A DNA stretch of 64,000 nucleotides from Grimontia hollisae CIP 101886 (GTDB taxonomy: Bacteria > Pseudomonadota > Gammaproteobacteria > Enterobacterales > Vibrionaceae): assembly GCF_000176515.1 (NCBI RefSeq), contig NZ_ADAQ01000005.1:19828-83827 (forward strand). The letters run 5' to 3'. Both the position numbers and the translations under genes were made by a program. How positions within the stretch are numbered: position 1 is the stretch's first letter; the number at the start of each line of letters is the position of its first letter. Below the pieces are notes generated by a model. It worked only from the letters and a program-made list of their open reading frames with translations. It ran no database searches and was not told the origin of the DNA. This document shows positions 10,420 to 17,263 of the stretch, in pieces.

Positions 10420-10449
10420 AAAAAGCCCAGCGAAAACACTGGGCTTTTT
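10420..10449 (+). terminator. Terminator of the ilv operon
   Basis: AAAAAGCCCAG and CTGGGCTTTTT flank an 8-base loop, directly after ilvA. It lies between ilvA and the converging XRE gene, so it can serve both. Confidence 0.92.
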
Positions 10450-10464
10450 GGTTTTTTATTATTT

Positions 10465-10830
10465 CTATTTATCCCGCGACACCATGTTGATCATATATTG
10501 TGCCAGCAGCAACGCCTGATCCATCACAAGCTTACGTGCAGAATCAGGTAGTTGGCTGAACAGCGCCAACAGGGTATTAAGATCATCCCTGTGCGTAAAC
10601 GCGATATCACTTCGTGTGCTTTCGCCGAATAAAAACCAATTTAACGGACGACCGGTTACATCAGCAATGGTTGCCAGGGAAGACACTTTGGGCTCTGTTT
10701 TACCGGACTCAATATCCAGATAGGTTTGACGTGCAACATCCAGATGCTGCGCCATTTCTACCTGAGTGATATCCCGATACTCCCGCGCTTCCCTGATGCG
10801 CTGTGCAACATGAGCTTTGACAATCAACAT
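10465..10830 (-). CDS. XRE-type regulator, copy 1
   Basis: 121-residue cytoplasmic protein with an N-terminal Cro/CI helix-turn-helix (about residues 7-60: RIREAREYRDITQVEMAQHL, then VARQTYLDIESGKTEP) and a C-terminal region of unknown role (DDLNTLLALFSQLPDSARKLVMDQA). The ATG at 10830 is preferred over a GTG at 10842 because it aligns with the start of the neighbouring paralogue. It is a tandem duplicate of the gene at 11056-11427. A palindrome TGCATTATGCA lies 76 bases upstream, and the paralogue has a matching site, suggesting autoregulation. The regulated targets are unknown. Confidence 0.85.
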   Translation of the reverse strand: MLIVKAHVAQRIREAREYRDITQVEMAQHLDVARQTYLDIESGKTEPKVSSLATIADVTGRPLNWFLFGESTRSDIAFTHRDDLNTLLALFSQLPDSARKLVMDQALLLAQYMINMVSRDK

Positions 10831-10905
10831 CGCTTGCCCCACAACTCGGCGCCCAGCTACAGGCTCTTATCTCTGTTCACTGTGACGCACTTTACTGCTA
10901 GATCC

Positions 10906-10916
10906 TGCATTATGCA
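10906..10916. promoter_or_regulatory. TGCA-N3-TGCA palindrome upstream of XRE copy 1
   Basis: TGCATTATGCA is a perfect palindrome around one base, 76 bases upstream of the start of XRE copy 1. The same TGCA-N3-TGCA pattern occurs upstream of copy 2 (11491-11501) and in the palindrome at 11611-11629. Operator function is inferred. Confidence 0.5.
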
Positions 10917-11055
10917 CAGGGGGATTAGCGACACATGTAAAGCGTTGTTGAAGTGTGAATCAGGGCAACTGTTGCCTAAGCCAGATGACAAGGAAAATAC
11001 GCAATACCCATTTTGGCAGGCAAGGCCTGATGACGCCTGCCAAGTAAGTAAGTGC

Positions 11056-11427
11056 TTAACCTCGTTGCGCCGATTTTGAGTAATTAACCAGGAATGACGC
11101 CATGTTGACGCTTTGGTTCAAAATGGCAGTGCGTGCTTCATGAGGCAGTTTAGAGAAATGCTCCAACAGACGGTTCACATCCTGTTTGTACTGCACATCG
11201 TGCAATTCAACATCCGCATCGCCATAAACAAACCACACCAGTGGACGTTCAGTGATTTCAGCAATTTCTGACAACATGCGGACACGGGGCTCAGTCTTGC
11301 CCGTTTCAATATCCAGATAGGTCTGACGCGCAACCTGCAAGAGTTTAGCCATTTTCACCTGAGTGATCCCTTTCCACTCACGTGCTTCCTTAATACGTTT
11401 TGCTACTTGTGCTTTCGAGTCGATCAT
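11056..11427 (-). CDS. XRE-type regulator, copy 2
   Basis: 123-residue paralogue of the 10465-10830 product. The helix-turn-helix region is nearly superimposable (RIKEAREWKGITQVKMAKLL, VARQTYLDIETGKTEPRV), followed by WFVYGDADVELHD in place of WFLFGESTRSDIA and a similar C-terminal tail (LLEHFSKLPHEARTAILNQS). Starts at an ATG at 11427. Both genes point the same way, with about 225 bases between them that carry the upstream region of copy 1, so they probably have separate promoters. No phage structural or toxin gene is nearby, so I cannot assign them to a prophage or toxin-antitoxin locus. Confidence 0.85.
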   Translation of the reverse strand: MIDSKAQVAKRIKEAREWKGITQVKMAKLLQVARQTYLDIETGKTEPRVRMLSEIAEITERPLVWFVYGDADVELHDVQYKQDVNRLLEHFSKLPHEARTAILNQSVNMASFLVNYSKSAQRG

Positions 11428-11490
11428 ACTTCACTCCCTACGACTTACAGCGCTGTGATTTATGTTTAGTTGTGCTATTTATCGACAATA

Positions 11491-11501
11491 TGCACAATGC
11501 A
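11491..11501. promoter_or_regulatory. TGCA-N3-TGCA site upstream of XRE copy 2
   Basis: TGCACAATGCA, 64 bases upstream of XRE copy 2. Read on the minus strand, the context CCTGCATTGTGCA matches CCTGCATTATGCA in front of copy 1. Likely operator, by inference. Confidence 0.5.
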
Positions 11502-11610
11502 GGCCAACTATTTAGACATTAAAATAAATATTAAATATCAAATAATTAGGTTGTTCATACATTGGAGTGTTAACATTTCTGGACTGCATGTCTTATTATG
11601 AATGCGAAAT

Positions 11611-11662
11611 GATTTGCAAAATGCAAATCCTGGTACTTCCCCACTATTTGCAAAAAGCAAAT
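11611..11662. repeat. Two tandem ATTTGC-N5-GCAAAT palindromes
   Basis: GATTTGCA-AAA-TGCAAATC at 11611-11629 is perfectly symmetrical; ATTTGC-AAAAA-GCAAAT follows at 11646-11662. Their centres are 34 bases apart, about three helical turns. The first contains TGCA-N3-TGCA like the sites in front of the XRE genes. The stretch 11428-11690 holds these sites and no gene that I trust. Confidence 0.6.
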
Positions 11663-11690
11663 TAGATGATTTTTATCTCATAAAAAAGAC

Positions 11691-11715
11691 AAAAGGAGCC
11701 ATACAGCTCCTTTTT
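11691..11715. terminator. Bidirectional hairpin, probably the original glmS terminator
   Basis: AAAAGGAGC and GCTCCTTTT flank CATACA, with Ts on one side and As on the other. It abuts the outermost TCAAC duplication. Without the inserted elements it would lie about 25 bases beyond the glmS stop, where a glmS terminator is expected; that origin is inferred. Confidence 0.75.
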
Positions 11716-11719
11716 CAAC
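11715..11719. repeat. TCAAC target duplication, outer copy
   Basis: First of three TCAAC copies (also 11763-11767 and 18703-18707) that bracket Tn7-like termini. Tn7 makes 5-bp duplications. Confidence 0.7.
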
Positions 11720-11762
11720 TGTCGGAGGACATTAAAGTTTCAGACTTTAATGTCTACCGACA
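11720..11762. mobile_element. 43-bp remnant of a Tn7-like element
   Basis: Begins TGTCGGAGGACATTAAAGT and ends ACTTTAATGTCTACCGACA; the two halves are inverted repeats around TTCAG, with TGT/ACA termini. Each half resembles the terminal segment of Tn7 (TGTGGGCGGACAATAAAGT, from memory). TCAAC lies on both sides. This looks like a Tn7-like element reduced to its two ends by internal deletion. It could also fold as a hairpin, but that alone would not explain the flanking duplications. Confidence 0.7.
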
Positions 11763-11767
11763 TCAAC
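11763..11767. repeat. TCAAC target duplication, middle copy
   Basis: Lies between the 43-bp remnant and the TGTGGG terminus of the larger element. Confidence 0.75.
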
Positions 11768-11917
11768 TGTGGGAGAGGAATAAAGTTTCATACTAAAAAA
11801 CTTATGGAGCCTTATTCAATAAGAGATTTCGATCCTCGAAATAATAATAAAGTATCATACTAAATCGAAATAAATGACTCTACTCCATAAAAATTAAGTA
11901 TTAAAGTATCATACTAA
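11768..11917 (+). repeat. Left end of Tn7-like element with three TnsB-type sites
   Basis: Sites: AATAAAGTTTCATACTAA at 11779-11796, AATAAAGTATCATACTAA at 11846-11863 and ATTAAAGTATCATACTAA at 11900-11917, all in the same orientation. The terminus TGTGGG is at 11768. The segment 11798-11818, just inside the first site, is an exact copy of the outermost 21 bases of the right end. Confidence 0.8.
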
Positions 11918-12303
11918 CTATCCAACCATCCCATAAACCATCCAGCCCACTTATCAATATCGGCTGGATCGATACAGCCTTTGTGTTTACATGGAGGATG
12001 AGAGATTCCCTTGAAATTACCATCTCCACAAATTAGCGAGATGTAATCACGCGGCCAAGTTAGTGACTTCTTAAGTAACCGAATTTCTAACTCTGCTATT
12101 TGTTCAAGTAATGTACTGTTATCTTTTAACGTTAGAACCATGGTCGATATCGAATTTTTCGCATCAGAGGTATCGACTTCAACAAAATGATACACCTGCA
12201 CGTAAGGGGTAAACCGGCGCATAGCGTTCGCACCGATTCTCTCAGTCAATTTTTCTGTAAATGCGTTTTGTAGTGTTTGAACCTTAACGGTGAATACCTC
12301 CAT
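11914..12303 (-). CDS. Hypothetical protein in the Tn7-like element
   Basis: 129 residues with no signal peptide or membrane segment; I do not recognise the family. The C-terminal part contains ICGDGNFKG, CKHKGC and a Trp-rich tail (DKWAGWFMGWLDS). The start is ATG at 12303. Its stop codon overlaps the innermost left-end TnsB-type site (11900-11917), so it is packed against the transposon end. It is AT-rich relative to the core genes. A protein of this size facing the end could be any cargo; no function is proposed. Confidence 0.55.
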   Translation of the reverse strand: MEVFTVKVQTLQNAFTEKLTERIGANAMRRFTPYVQVYHFVEVDTSDAKNSISTMVLTLKDNSTLLEQIAELEIRLLKKSLTWPRDYISLICGDGNFKGISHPPCKHKGCIDPADIDKWAGWFMGWLDS

Positions 12304-12666
12304 CAGCTATTCTTTCATTGCATATTTCGAAGCATTCCGAATAGTCATTTCCGTTGTCATCAAGCAAATTATCACCATTTTTACACCTTGGTAACAACTT
12401 AAAAACTTTGCTCACACGTTTATTCTACTTTACCTTAGATTCAATTTTTAAGATCCCTTTACCAATTTTATTGGTCTTGATCACATATATGTTCTTTCAC
12501 AATGAGCTAAAAATAATTTTTTGATTTATATGCGCTCGAGAGCCATGTTCTTTGTAAAGGAAGTATTTAATTTTTCATTGATTCATACCTCAATACCTTC
12601 ATCACATAATTATTTATTTTCCATCATAAAATAAATATTTCATTTAATAATAAAGGTGAATGGACA
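12304..12666. other. AT-rich intergenic region upstream of the sulfatase
   Basis: 363 bases without a gene. It holds one copy of an imperfect repeat (12311-12388) and then very AT-rich sequence that must contain the sulfatase promoter. I cannot pick a convincing -35/-10 pair. Confidence 0.6.
12311..12388. repeat. Imperfect ~75-bp repeat, copy A
   Basis: Shares TTGCATATTTC, AGTCATTTCCG, TCAAG and TTTTACA in the same order and spacing with 16983-17060. The two copies have the same orientation and bracket the sulfatase-anSME-ROK segment. Copy B follows a transposase-like fragment, so both may be ends of an insertion sequence of unassigned family. Confidence 0.6.
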
Positions 12667-14331
12667 ATGAAGCGTAACTTTTTGCAATATAGTATTGCTG
12701 TAGCTATCTCAGGGATGGTTTTAAGTCCCGCGGCAATCTCTGCTGATAAGACGGATCTGAAAGCAACTAAAACAAATGTAGCTTTCTCTGATATCGAAAT
12801 CAAAGAGTACACCACTGCTGGCAAGCCAAACGTTATTCTGATCACTGTGGATGACTTAGGTTACGGCCAGATGGACTTTGATGAGCGTTCGTTTGACGAC
12901 AAGTATCTACAAAATAGAGAAGTGGTAGAAACCTACAAAATCTCTGTCGACAAAGCGATTGAAGCAGCGAAAAAATCCACACCAACACTTAAAAAACTCA
13001 TTGATGAAGGCGTTAAAATCATCAATGGCTACGTGGCACACGGTGTATCGGGTCCTTCGCGTGCAGCAATAATGACAGGTAAAGCGCCTGCTCGTTTTGG
13101 TGTTTACTCAAACACTGACGCGCAAGACGGTATCCCTCTTGATCAACAGTTCTTACCAGAGCTCTTCCAGAACCACGGGTACTACACCGCAGCGGTGGGT
13201 AAATGGCACCTATCAAAAATCAGTAATGTGCCGGTACCAAAAGAGAAACAAACCCGTGACTACCACGACAACTTCATCACTTACTCGGGTGAACCGTGGC
13301 AACCACAAAACCGTGGTTTCGACTACTTCATGGGCTTCCATAGCTCTGGTGTGGCGTACTACAACTCACCAACACTATTCAAAAACCGTGTGAATGTCCC
13401 AGCTGAAGGTTACATCACCGATCAGTTTACCGACGAAGCCATTGGCGTCGTAAACCGTGCGAAAGCGATCGATGAACCGTTTATGCTTTACCTTGCCTAC
13501 AACGCGCCGCACCTTCCAAACGATGATCCTGCGCCAAGCCAGTACCAAGATAAATTCAACACGGGTAGCCAAACCGCAGATAACTACTATGCGTCTGTTT
13601 ACGCCGTTGACCAAGGTGTGAAACGCCTGCTTGAGCAACTGAAGAAAAACGGTCAATACGACAATACATTGATCATGTTCACATCAGATAACGGCGCGGT
13701 TATTGATGGTCCACTACCATTAAACGGTGATCAAAAAGGTTATAAATCGCAAACTTTTGCAGGTGGTACTCATACACCAATGTTCATTTGGTGGAATGGC
13801 AAACTGCAAAAAACGAACGGCAAAGAGTTCAAACAGCTTGTTTCTGCGATGGACTTCTACCCAACCGCATTGGATGCAGCGGGAATTGAAGTACCCGAGA
13901 ACCTAGACGGTGTGTCGCTACTGCCCAACTTAAAAGGCGAAACCGATAAAGAAGCACATAAAGCACTGCACTGGATCACCTCTTACTCACATTGGTTTGA
14001 TGAGAAGAACATTCCTTTCTGGGATGGTTACCACAAGTACGTACGTAAAGAGTCTGACGAATACCCGTTCAACCCGAACACAGAAGATCTAAGCCAATTC
14101 TCTTGGAGTGTTCGCACCAACGACTACGCGTTAATATATACATTTGAAGATAAAAAAATGGGTCTGTACGCACTGGATGACCTTGCTCAAAAACACAACC
14201 TAGCTGACGATAAGCCAGAAGTGATTGAAGAACTGAAAGCCGAAATCTTGAAGTTTGCGCGTGAAAGCAAGCGTCCTAACAACACAGTAAACCACAAGAA
14301 ATACGACAACATTATGTCGACGTTAAAATAA
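12667..14331 (+). CDS. Secreted serine-type sulfatase
   Basis: 554 residues. Residues 1-26 form a signal peptide (KRN, then a hydrophobic core ending AISA), so it is exported, probably to the periplasm. The alkaline-phosphatase-fold sulfatase domain starts with NVILITVDDLGYGQ (metal-binding Asp pair, about 62-63). The active-site signature is S128-G-P-S-R132 followed by AAIMTG: the S/C-x-P-x-R motif with serine as the residue converted to formylglycine. KWHL and MFTSDNGA (C-terminal metal ligands) follow. The substrate is not evident; sulfated sugars are likely given the ROK regulator nearby. The ribosome site AAGGTGA lies 9 bases upstream. The maturase gene is next. Confidence 0.92.
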   Translation: MKRNFLQYSIAVAISGMVLSPAAISADKTDLKATKTNVAFSDIEIKEYTTAGKPNVILITVDDLGYGQMDFDERSFDDKYLQNREVVETYKISVDKAIEAAKKSTPTLKKLIDEGVKIINGYVAHGVSGPSRAAIMTGKAPARFGVYSNTDAQDGIPLDQQFLPELFQNHGYYTAAVGKWHLSKISNVPVPKEKQTRDYHDNFITYSGEPWQPQNRGFDYFMGFHSSGVAYYNSPTLFKNRVNVPAEGYITDQFTDEAIGVVNRAKAIDEPFMLYLAYNAPHLPNDDPAPSQYQDKFNTGSQTADNYYASVYAVDQGVKRLLEQLKKNGQYDNTLIMFTSDNGAVIDGPLPLNGDQKGYKSQTFAGGTHTPMFIWWNGKLQKTNGKEFKQLVSAMDFYPTALDAAGIEVPENLDGVSLLPNLKGETDKEAHKALHWITSYSHWFDEKNIPFWDGYHKYVRKESDEYPFNPNTEDLSQFSWSVRTNDYALIYTFEDKKMGLYALDDLAQKHNLADDKPEVIEELKAEILKFARESKRPNNTVNHKKYDNIMSTLK

Positions 14332-14425
14332 TCTCGACAAGATTTGAAGTGGCTTAACACGTCATCGCAACGCGATTGCACTATGATAGAACGCAGCCAC
14401 TTCATGTGACTGGGGGAAACAATTG

Positions 14426-14447
14426 GGGCACACCCGTGCCCTTTTTT
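14426..14447 (+). terminator. Hairpin terminator between sulfatase and anSME
   Basis: GGGCAC (14426-14431), loop ACCC, GTGCCC (14436-14441), then six Ts running directly into GGAG, the ribosome site of anSME. It should lower maturase transcription relative to the sulfatase, or act as an attenuator. Confidence 0.8.
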
Positions 14448-14456
14448 GGAGAACTT

Positions 14457-15623
14457 ATGCATATTACAGCAAAACCGACGAGCTATACGTGTAACATTGG
14501 TTGCGACTATTGCTTTTACTTGGAGAAAGAGACCTTTTTCCATAAAGATGTGCCTTTCATGTCCAATGAAACTCTCGAATCGTTTGTAAAACACTACATT
14601 CGTCGTAGCGGTAACGATGTGTATTTTACTTGGCAAGGAGGAGAACCTACTCTAGCAGGCATTGAATTTTTTGAGAAAGCGGTCAAGTTGCAACAAAAAT
14701 ATGCCGCTGGAAAAACAATCCATAATGCATTTCAAACCAACGGTATTTTACTGAATGATAAATGGGGCGAGTTTCTTAAACGTAATGATTTTCTTGTCGG
14801 GATCTCTATTGATGGTCCGAAAGAGCTGCATGATGTTTATCGAGTGTCTAAGTCAGGCAAAGGAACGTTTGACAAGGTAATGAAAGGGATCGAGATCCTC
14901 AATAAACATGAGGTTGCTTACAACACGATTACCGTCATCAATAACATTAACGTGCATCATCCTAAGCGCGTCTATGAATTTTTAAAAACATTGGGCACAA
15001 AGCATTTCCAGTTTATCGAACTATTAGAAACCAATACCTTTGCTGAGGAATCGATCCCCGTTTGGCTCGTGGACGACAACAAACCCTCGGGTGTTTGTGA
15101 TTTCTCTACCCCCGCATTGGCCTACGGCCAATTTATGGCACACATTTTCGAACAGTGGATAAAACATGACATTGGCGAGATTTTTATTCGCCAATTTGAA
15201 TCCTTTGTCAGCTGCTATGTTGGTAACGGACACACCAGTTGTGTATTCAAACCAAACTGTGGTGAAGAATGGGTGGTTGAAGCCGATGGCACTTTGTACG
15301 AGTGTGACCACTTTGTTTATCCTGAATTCGCCATGGGCAACATAGATAAGGGGCTAGATGGGTTGTTTGGTGAGAAAGTGTCTAAAGCCAAACGTCAATT
15401 AGCGCCACAATGCCAACGTTGTCACTACCTTCCAATTTGTAACGGCGGCTGTCCTAAACATCGTGTCAACGTGGGGAAAGGCGCAGGCGTGTCTTACTTC
15501 TGTGAAGGGTACAAACACTTGTTTGGCAAAATGGTTCCGTACTTAAATGCGATGGCGTCGCTGATGGAAGACGGTTTTCCTGCCACAGAAATCAAGAAAA
15601 TTGCCCATCTTATCGAAGATTAA
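14457..15623 (+). CDS. Anaerobic sulfatase-maturating enzyme (anSME)
   Basis: Radical-SAM protein that oxidises the active-site Ser or Cys of a sulfatase to formylglycine before export. The SAM cluster motif is C12-NIG-C16-DY-C19 (CX3CX2C), followed by FYLEKE. The C-terminal SPASM-type region has clustered cysteines (CGEEW, YECDHF, CQRCHYLPICNGGCPKH, FCEGYKH) for two further Fe-S clusters. I choose the ATG at 14457 (388 residues): GGAG lies 4 bases upstream and the protein then begins MHITAKPTSYTC, as in the family. An earlier in-frame ATG at 14376 would add 27 residues spanning the hairpin. Pairs functionally with the serine-type sulfatase. Confidence 0.94.
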   Translation: MHITAKPTSYTCNIGCDYCFYLEKETFFHKDVPFMSNETLESFVKHYIRRSGNDVYFTWQGGEPTLAGIEFFEKAVKLQQKYAAGKTIHNAFQTNGILLNDKWGEFLKRNDFLVGISIDGPKELHDVYRVSKSGKGTFDKVMKGIEILNKHEVAYNTITVINNINVHHPKRVYEFLKTLGTKHFQFIELLETNTFAEESIPVWLVDDNKPSGVCDFSTPALAYGQFMAHIFEQWIKHDIGEIFIRQFESFVSCYVGNGHTSCVFKPNCGEEWVVEADGTLYECDHFVYPEFAMGNIDKGLDGLFGEKVSKAKRQLAPQCQRCHYLPICNGGCPKHRVNVGKGAGVSYFCEGYKHLFGKMVPYLNAMASLMEDGFPATEIKKIAHLIED

Positions 15624-15651
15624 TAGAGAGTTACAATCGAGTCATGGAACA

Positions 15652-15679
15652 AAAAACGGGCGCTTTCGTGCCCGTTTTT
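15652..15679. terminator. Bidirectional terminator between anSME and ROK gene
   Basis: AAAAACGGGC and GCCCGTTTTT flank a short loop between the converging anSME and ROK genes. Confidence 0.9.
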
Positions 15680-15689
15680 GAATATCTCC

Positions 15690-16820
15690 CTATATTTCGA
15701 TATTTACGTGATTTAAGCTAGGGTATTTTACTTTGTAGCCCAAAATTGCTGCCCCCAGCGTCGCCATCACTCCGGGTTGCGTTGAAATATCAATATCGAC
15801 ACTTATCTTTTGCAGTTGCAATATCTTTCTTATCTTGTCTAAGAAAAATGAATGGTATTTACATGTCTCGCCGTAAAGAATAATCCTTTCTGGATTCGTT
15901 ACCGACACAATATTAATGATGGCAATACATAAATAATCAATAAACTCACTGAACAACAGATCCGCCTGCAGATCATCTTGCTCTATCAGGTCGAAGATCT
16001 TCCCTGTTGATAGTTCCTTACCAGTCATAATTTCATAGCGAGATTTCATCCCCGAGAGCGAACAGTGTTCTTCTAACGCGCCCCTCACTGCCCAAGGTTT
16101 GCTTAAGCTCTCGCGTGAGGTCATCATAAACCCGATTTCACCGGCGCGATTCGTTGAGCCTCTGAGCACCTTCCCTGAGCACAACATCGCCGACCCTACT
16201 CCGGCATCTAAGCAAATGACCACCACGTTATTATTGTCACTAAAACGGTGTAATGAACATTCACCAATCAAATAAGAGCGCACGTTATTCTCGACAATAA
16301 CGGGGCATGATAGACGGCTCGACATCTCGGTCACTAAGTTAAAATCCTGCCATTCAGGGAAATTGGCGGTCCCTTGAATGATCTGACCGGATAAAGAATC
16401 CACAACCCCTGCGGTAGCCACGCTCACCAACATTGTTTGGCTATTGATTCCGGCTTGCTTGACGAAGGCTTTAATATCGTCACAAAGCGTATTAAAAAAC
16501 GCTTCTCGAACTTTGGTGGTGTACTTGTTAAATTGAGTCGAGTATTTGAGTGTCAGCGTAAAGTCGAAAACTGCAAAACGGATAAGCGTCGCGTTGATTT
16601 CTACCGACAGCACATTATCAAAACCGCCATTAATACTGTAGAGCATACGGCTGCCTTTTTTTTGCTCAAGCAACACCTTCCTTGCACACAGCGAATCAAT
16701 CACCTTAGAAACCGTAGGCTTACTTAAATTTGATTGCGATGCCACACCTGCTTTTGATAAACTTTCCTTTTCAATCAGAAGGTTAAGCACTACTGCTTCG
16801 CTTTTGCTAAAATAATGCAT
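15690..16820 (-). CDS. ROK-family transcriptional regulator
   Basis: 376 residues: an N-terminal winged helix-turn-helix (about 5-55, SLSKAGVASQSNLSKPTVSK) and a ROK sugar-kinase-like domain with VENNVRSYLIGE, the GVGSAMLCSGKVLRG loop and AGEIGFM. NagC and Mlc of this family repress sugar-uptake genes and respond to sugars or their phosphates. The usual zinc motif CxCGxxGC after GEIGHM is absent; the equivalent stretch is MTSRESLSKPWAVRGALEEHC, so metal binding is probably lost. Convergent with the sulfatase-anSME pair, which it plausibly controls. The ligand is unknown. Confidence 0.88.
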   Translation of the reverse strand: MHYFSKSEAVVLNLLIEKESLSKAGVASQSNLSKPTVSKVIDSLCARKVLLEQKKGSRMLYSINGGFDNVLSVEINATLIRFAVFDFTLTLKYSTQFNKYTTKVREAFFNTLCDDIKAFVKQAGINSQTMLVSVATAGVVDSLSGQIIQGTANFPEWQDFNLVTEMSSRLSCPVIVENNVRSYLIGECSLHRFSDNNNVVVICLDAGVGSAMLCSGKVLRGSTNRAGEIGFMMTSRESLSKPWAVRGALEEHCSLSGMKSRYEIMTGKELSTGKIFDLIEQDDLQADLLFSEFIDYLCIAIINIVSVTNPERIILYGETCKYHSFFLDKIRKILQLQKISVDIDISTQPGVMATLGAAILGYKVKYPSLNHVNIEI

Positions 16821-17263
16821 TACATCCTCTGTAGTATAATTTTAAACAGACTTAATAAGCTAATTTATGAATAGCCGTATCTTTCGTACGAAAGGCTTAA
16901 GCTATTTCAAGAAGCATACTGACTAGAGTATGACCAGCATGACTATGATTCAGTATCCTGTTTATAAAAATGAAATAAAATCATTTATTGCATATTTCAG
17001 AGTATTACGATCAGTCATTTCCGCTGTTTTTCAAGCTAGTTGTCGCCAGTTTTACATTATAATAACAAAAAGATCACGCAGCTTGCTTTTCCGGGTTGAG
17101 TAACACTTCGCTGATATAATCCCAGTCTCTTGTTTTACGGCTCCACCTTTCGGGATTAACTAACCTGAGTTCTGGATAAGAAATTAGCACAAAAAAGGAA
17201 CCAAGTGCTCGTTCCACGATCAGATCATTCGACCAAGAGTGATAAGACCAACAAGGGACGAGC
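16821..17263. other. Intergenic region with transposase debris
   Basis: 443 bases without an intact gene. It contains repeat copy B (16983-17060) and, on the minus strand ending at 17074, a fragment translating to VNPERWSRKTRDWDYISEVLLNPEKQ. That reads like the C-terminus of a transposase, but I cannot name the family. Confidence 0.5.
16983..17060. repeat. Imperfect ~75-bp repeat, copy B
   Basis: Partner of the copy at 12311-12388, same orientation. It directly follows the stop of the transposase-like fragment at 17074, which suggests the end of an insertion sequence. Confidence 0.6.

Noticed and set aside
11720..11762. The 43-bp inverted repeat as a plain terminator
   Set aside because: No T-run follows and the stem is AT-rich; the Tn7-like tips and flanking TCAAC copies explain it better, though a hairpin role is not excluded.
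11602..11796. 64-codon open frame on the plus strand
   Set aside because: It runs through the two palindromes, the 11691 hairpin, the 43-bp relic and the transposon tip, lacks a ribosome site and resembles no protein; it is chance coding.
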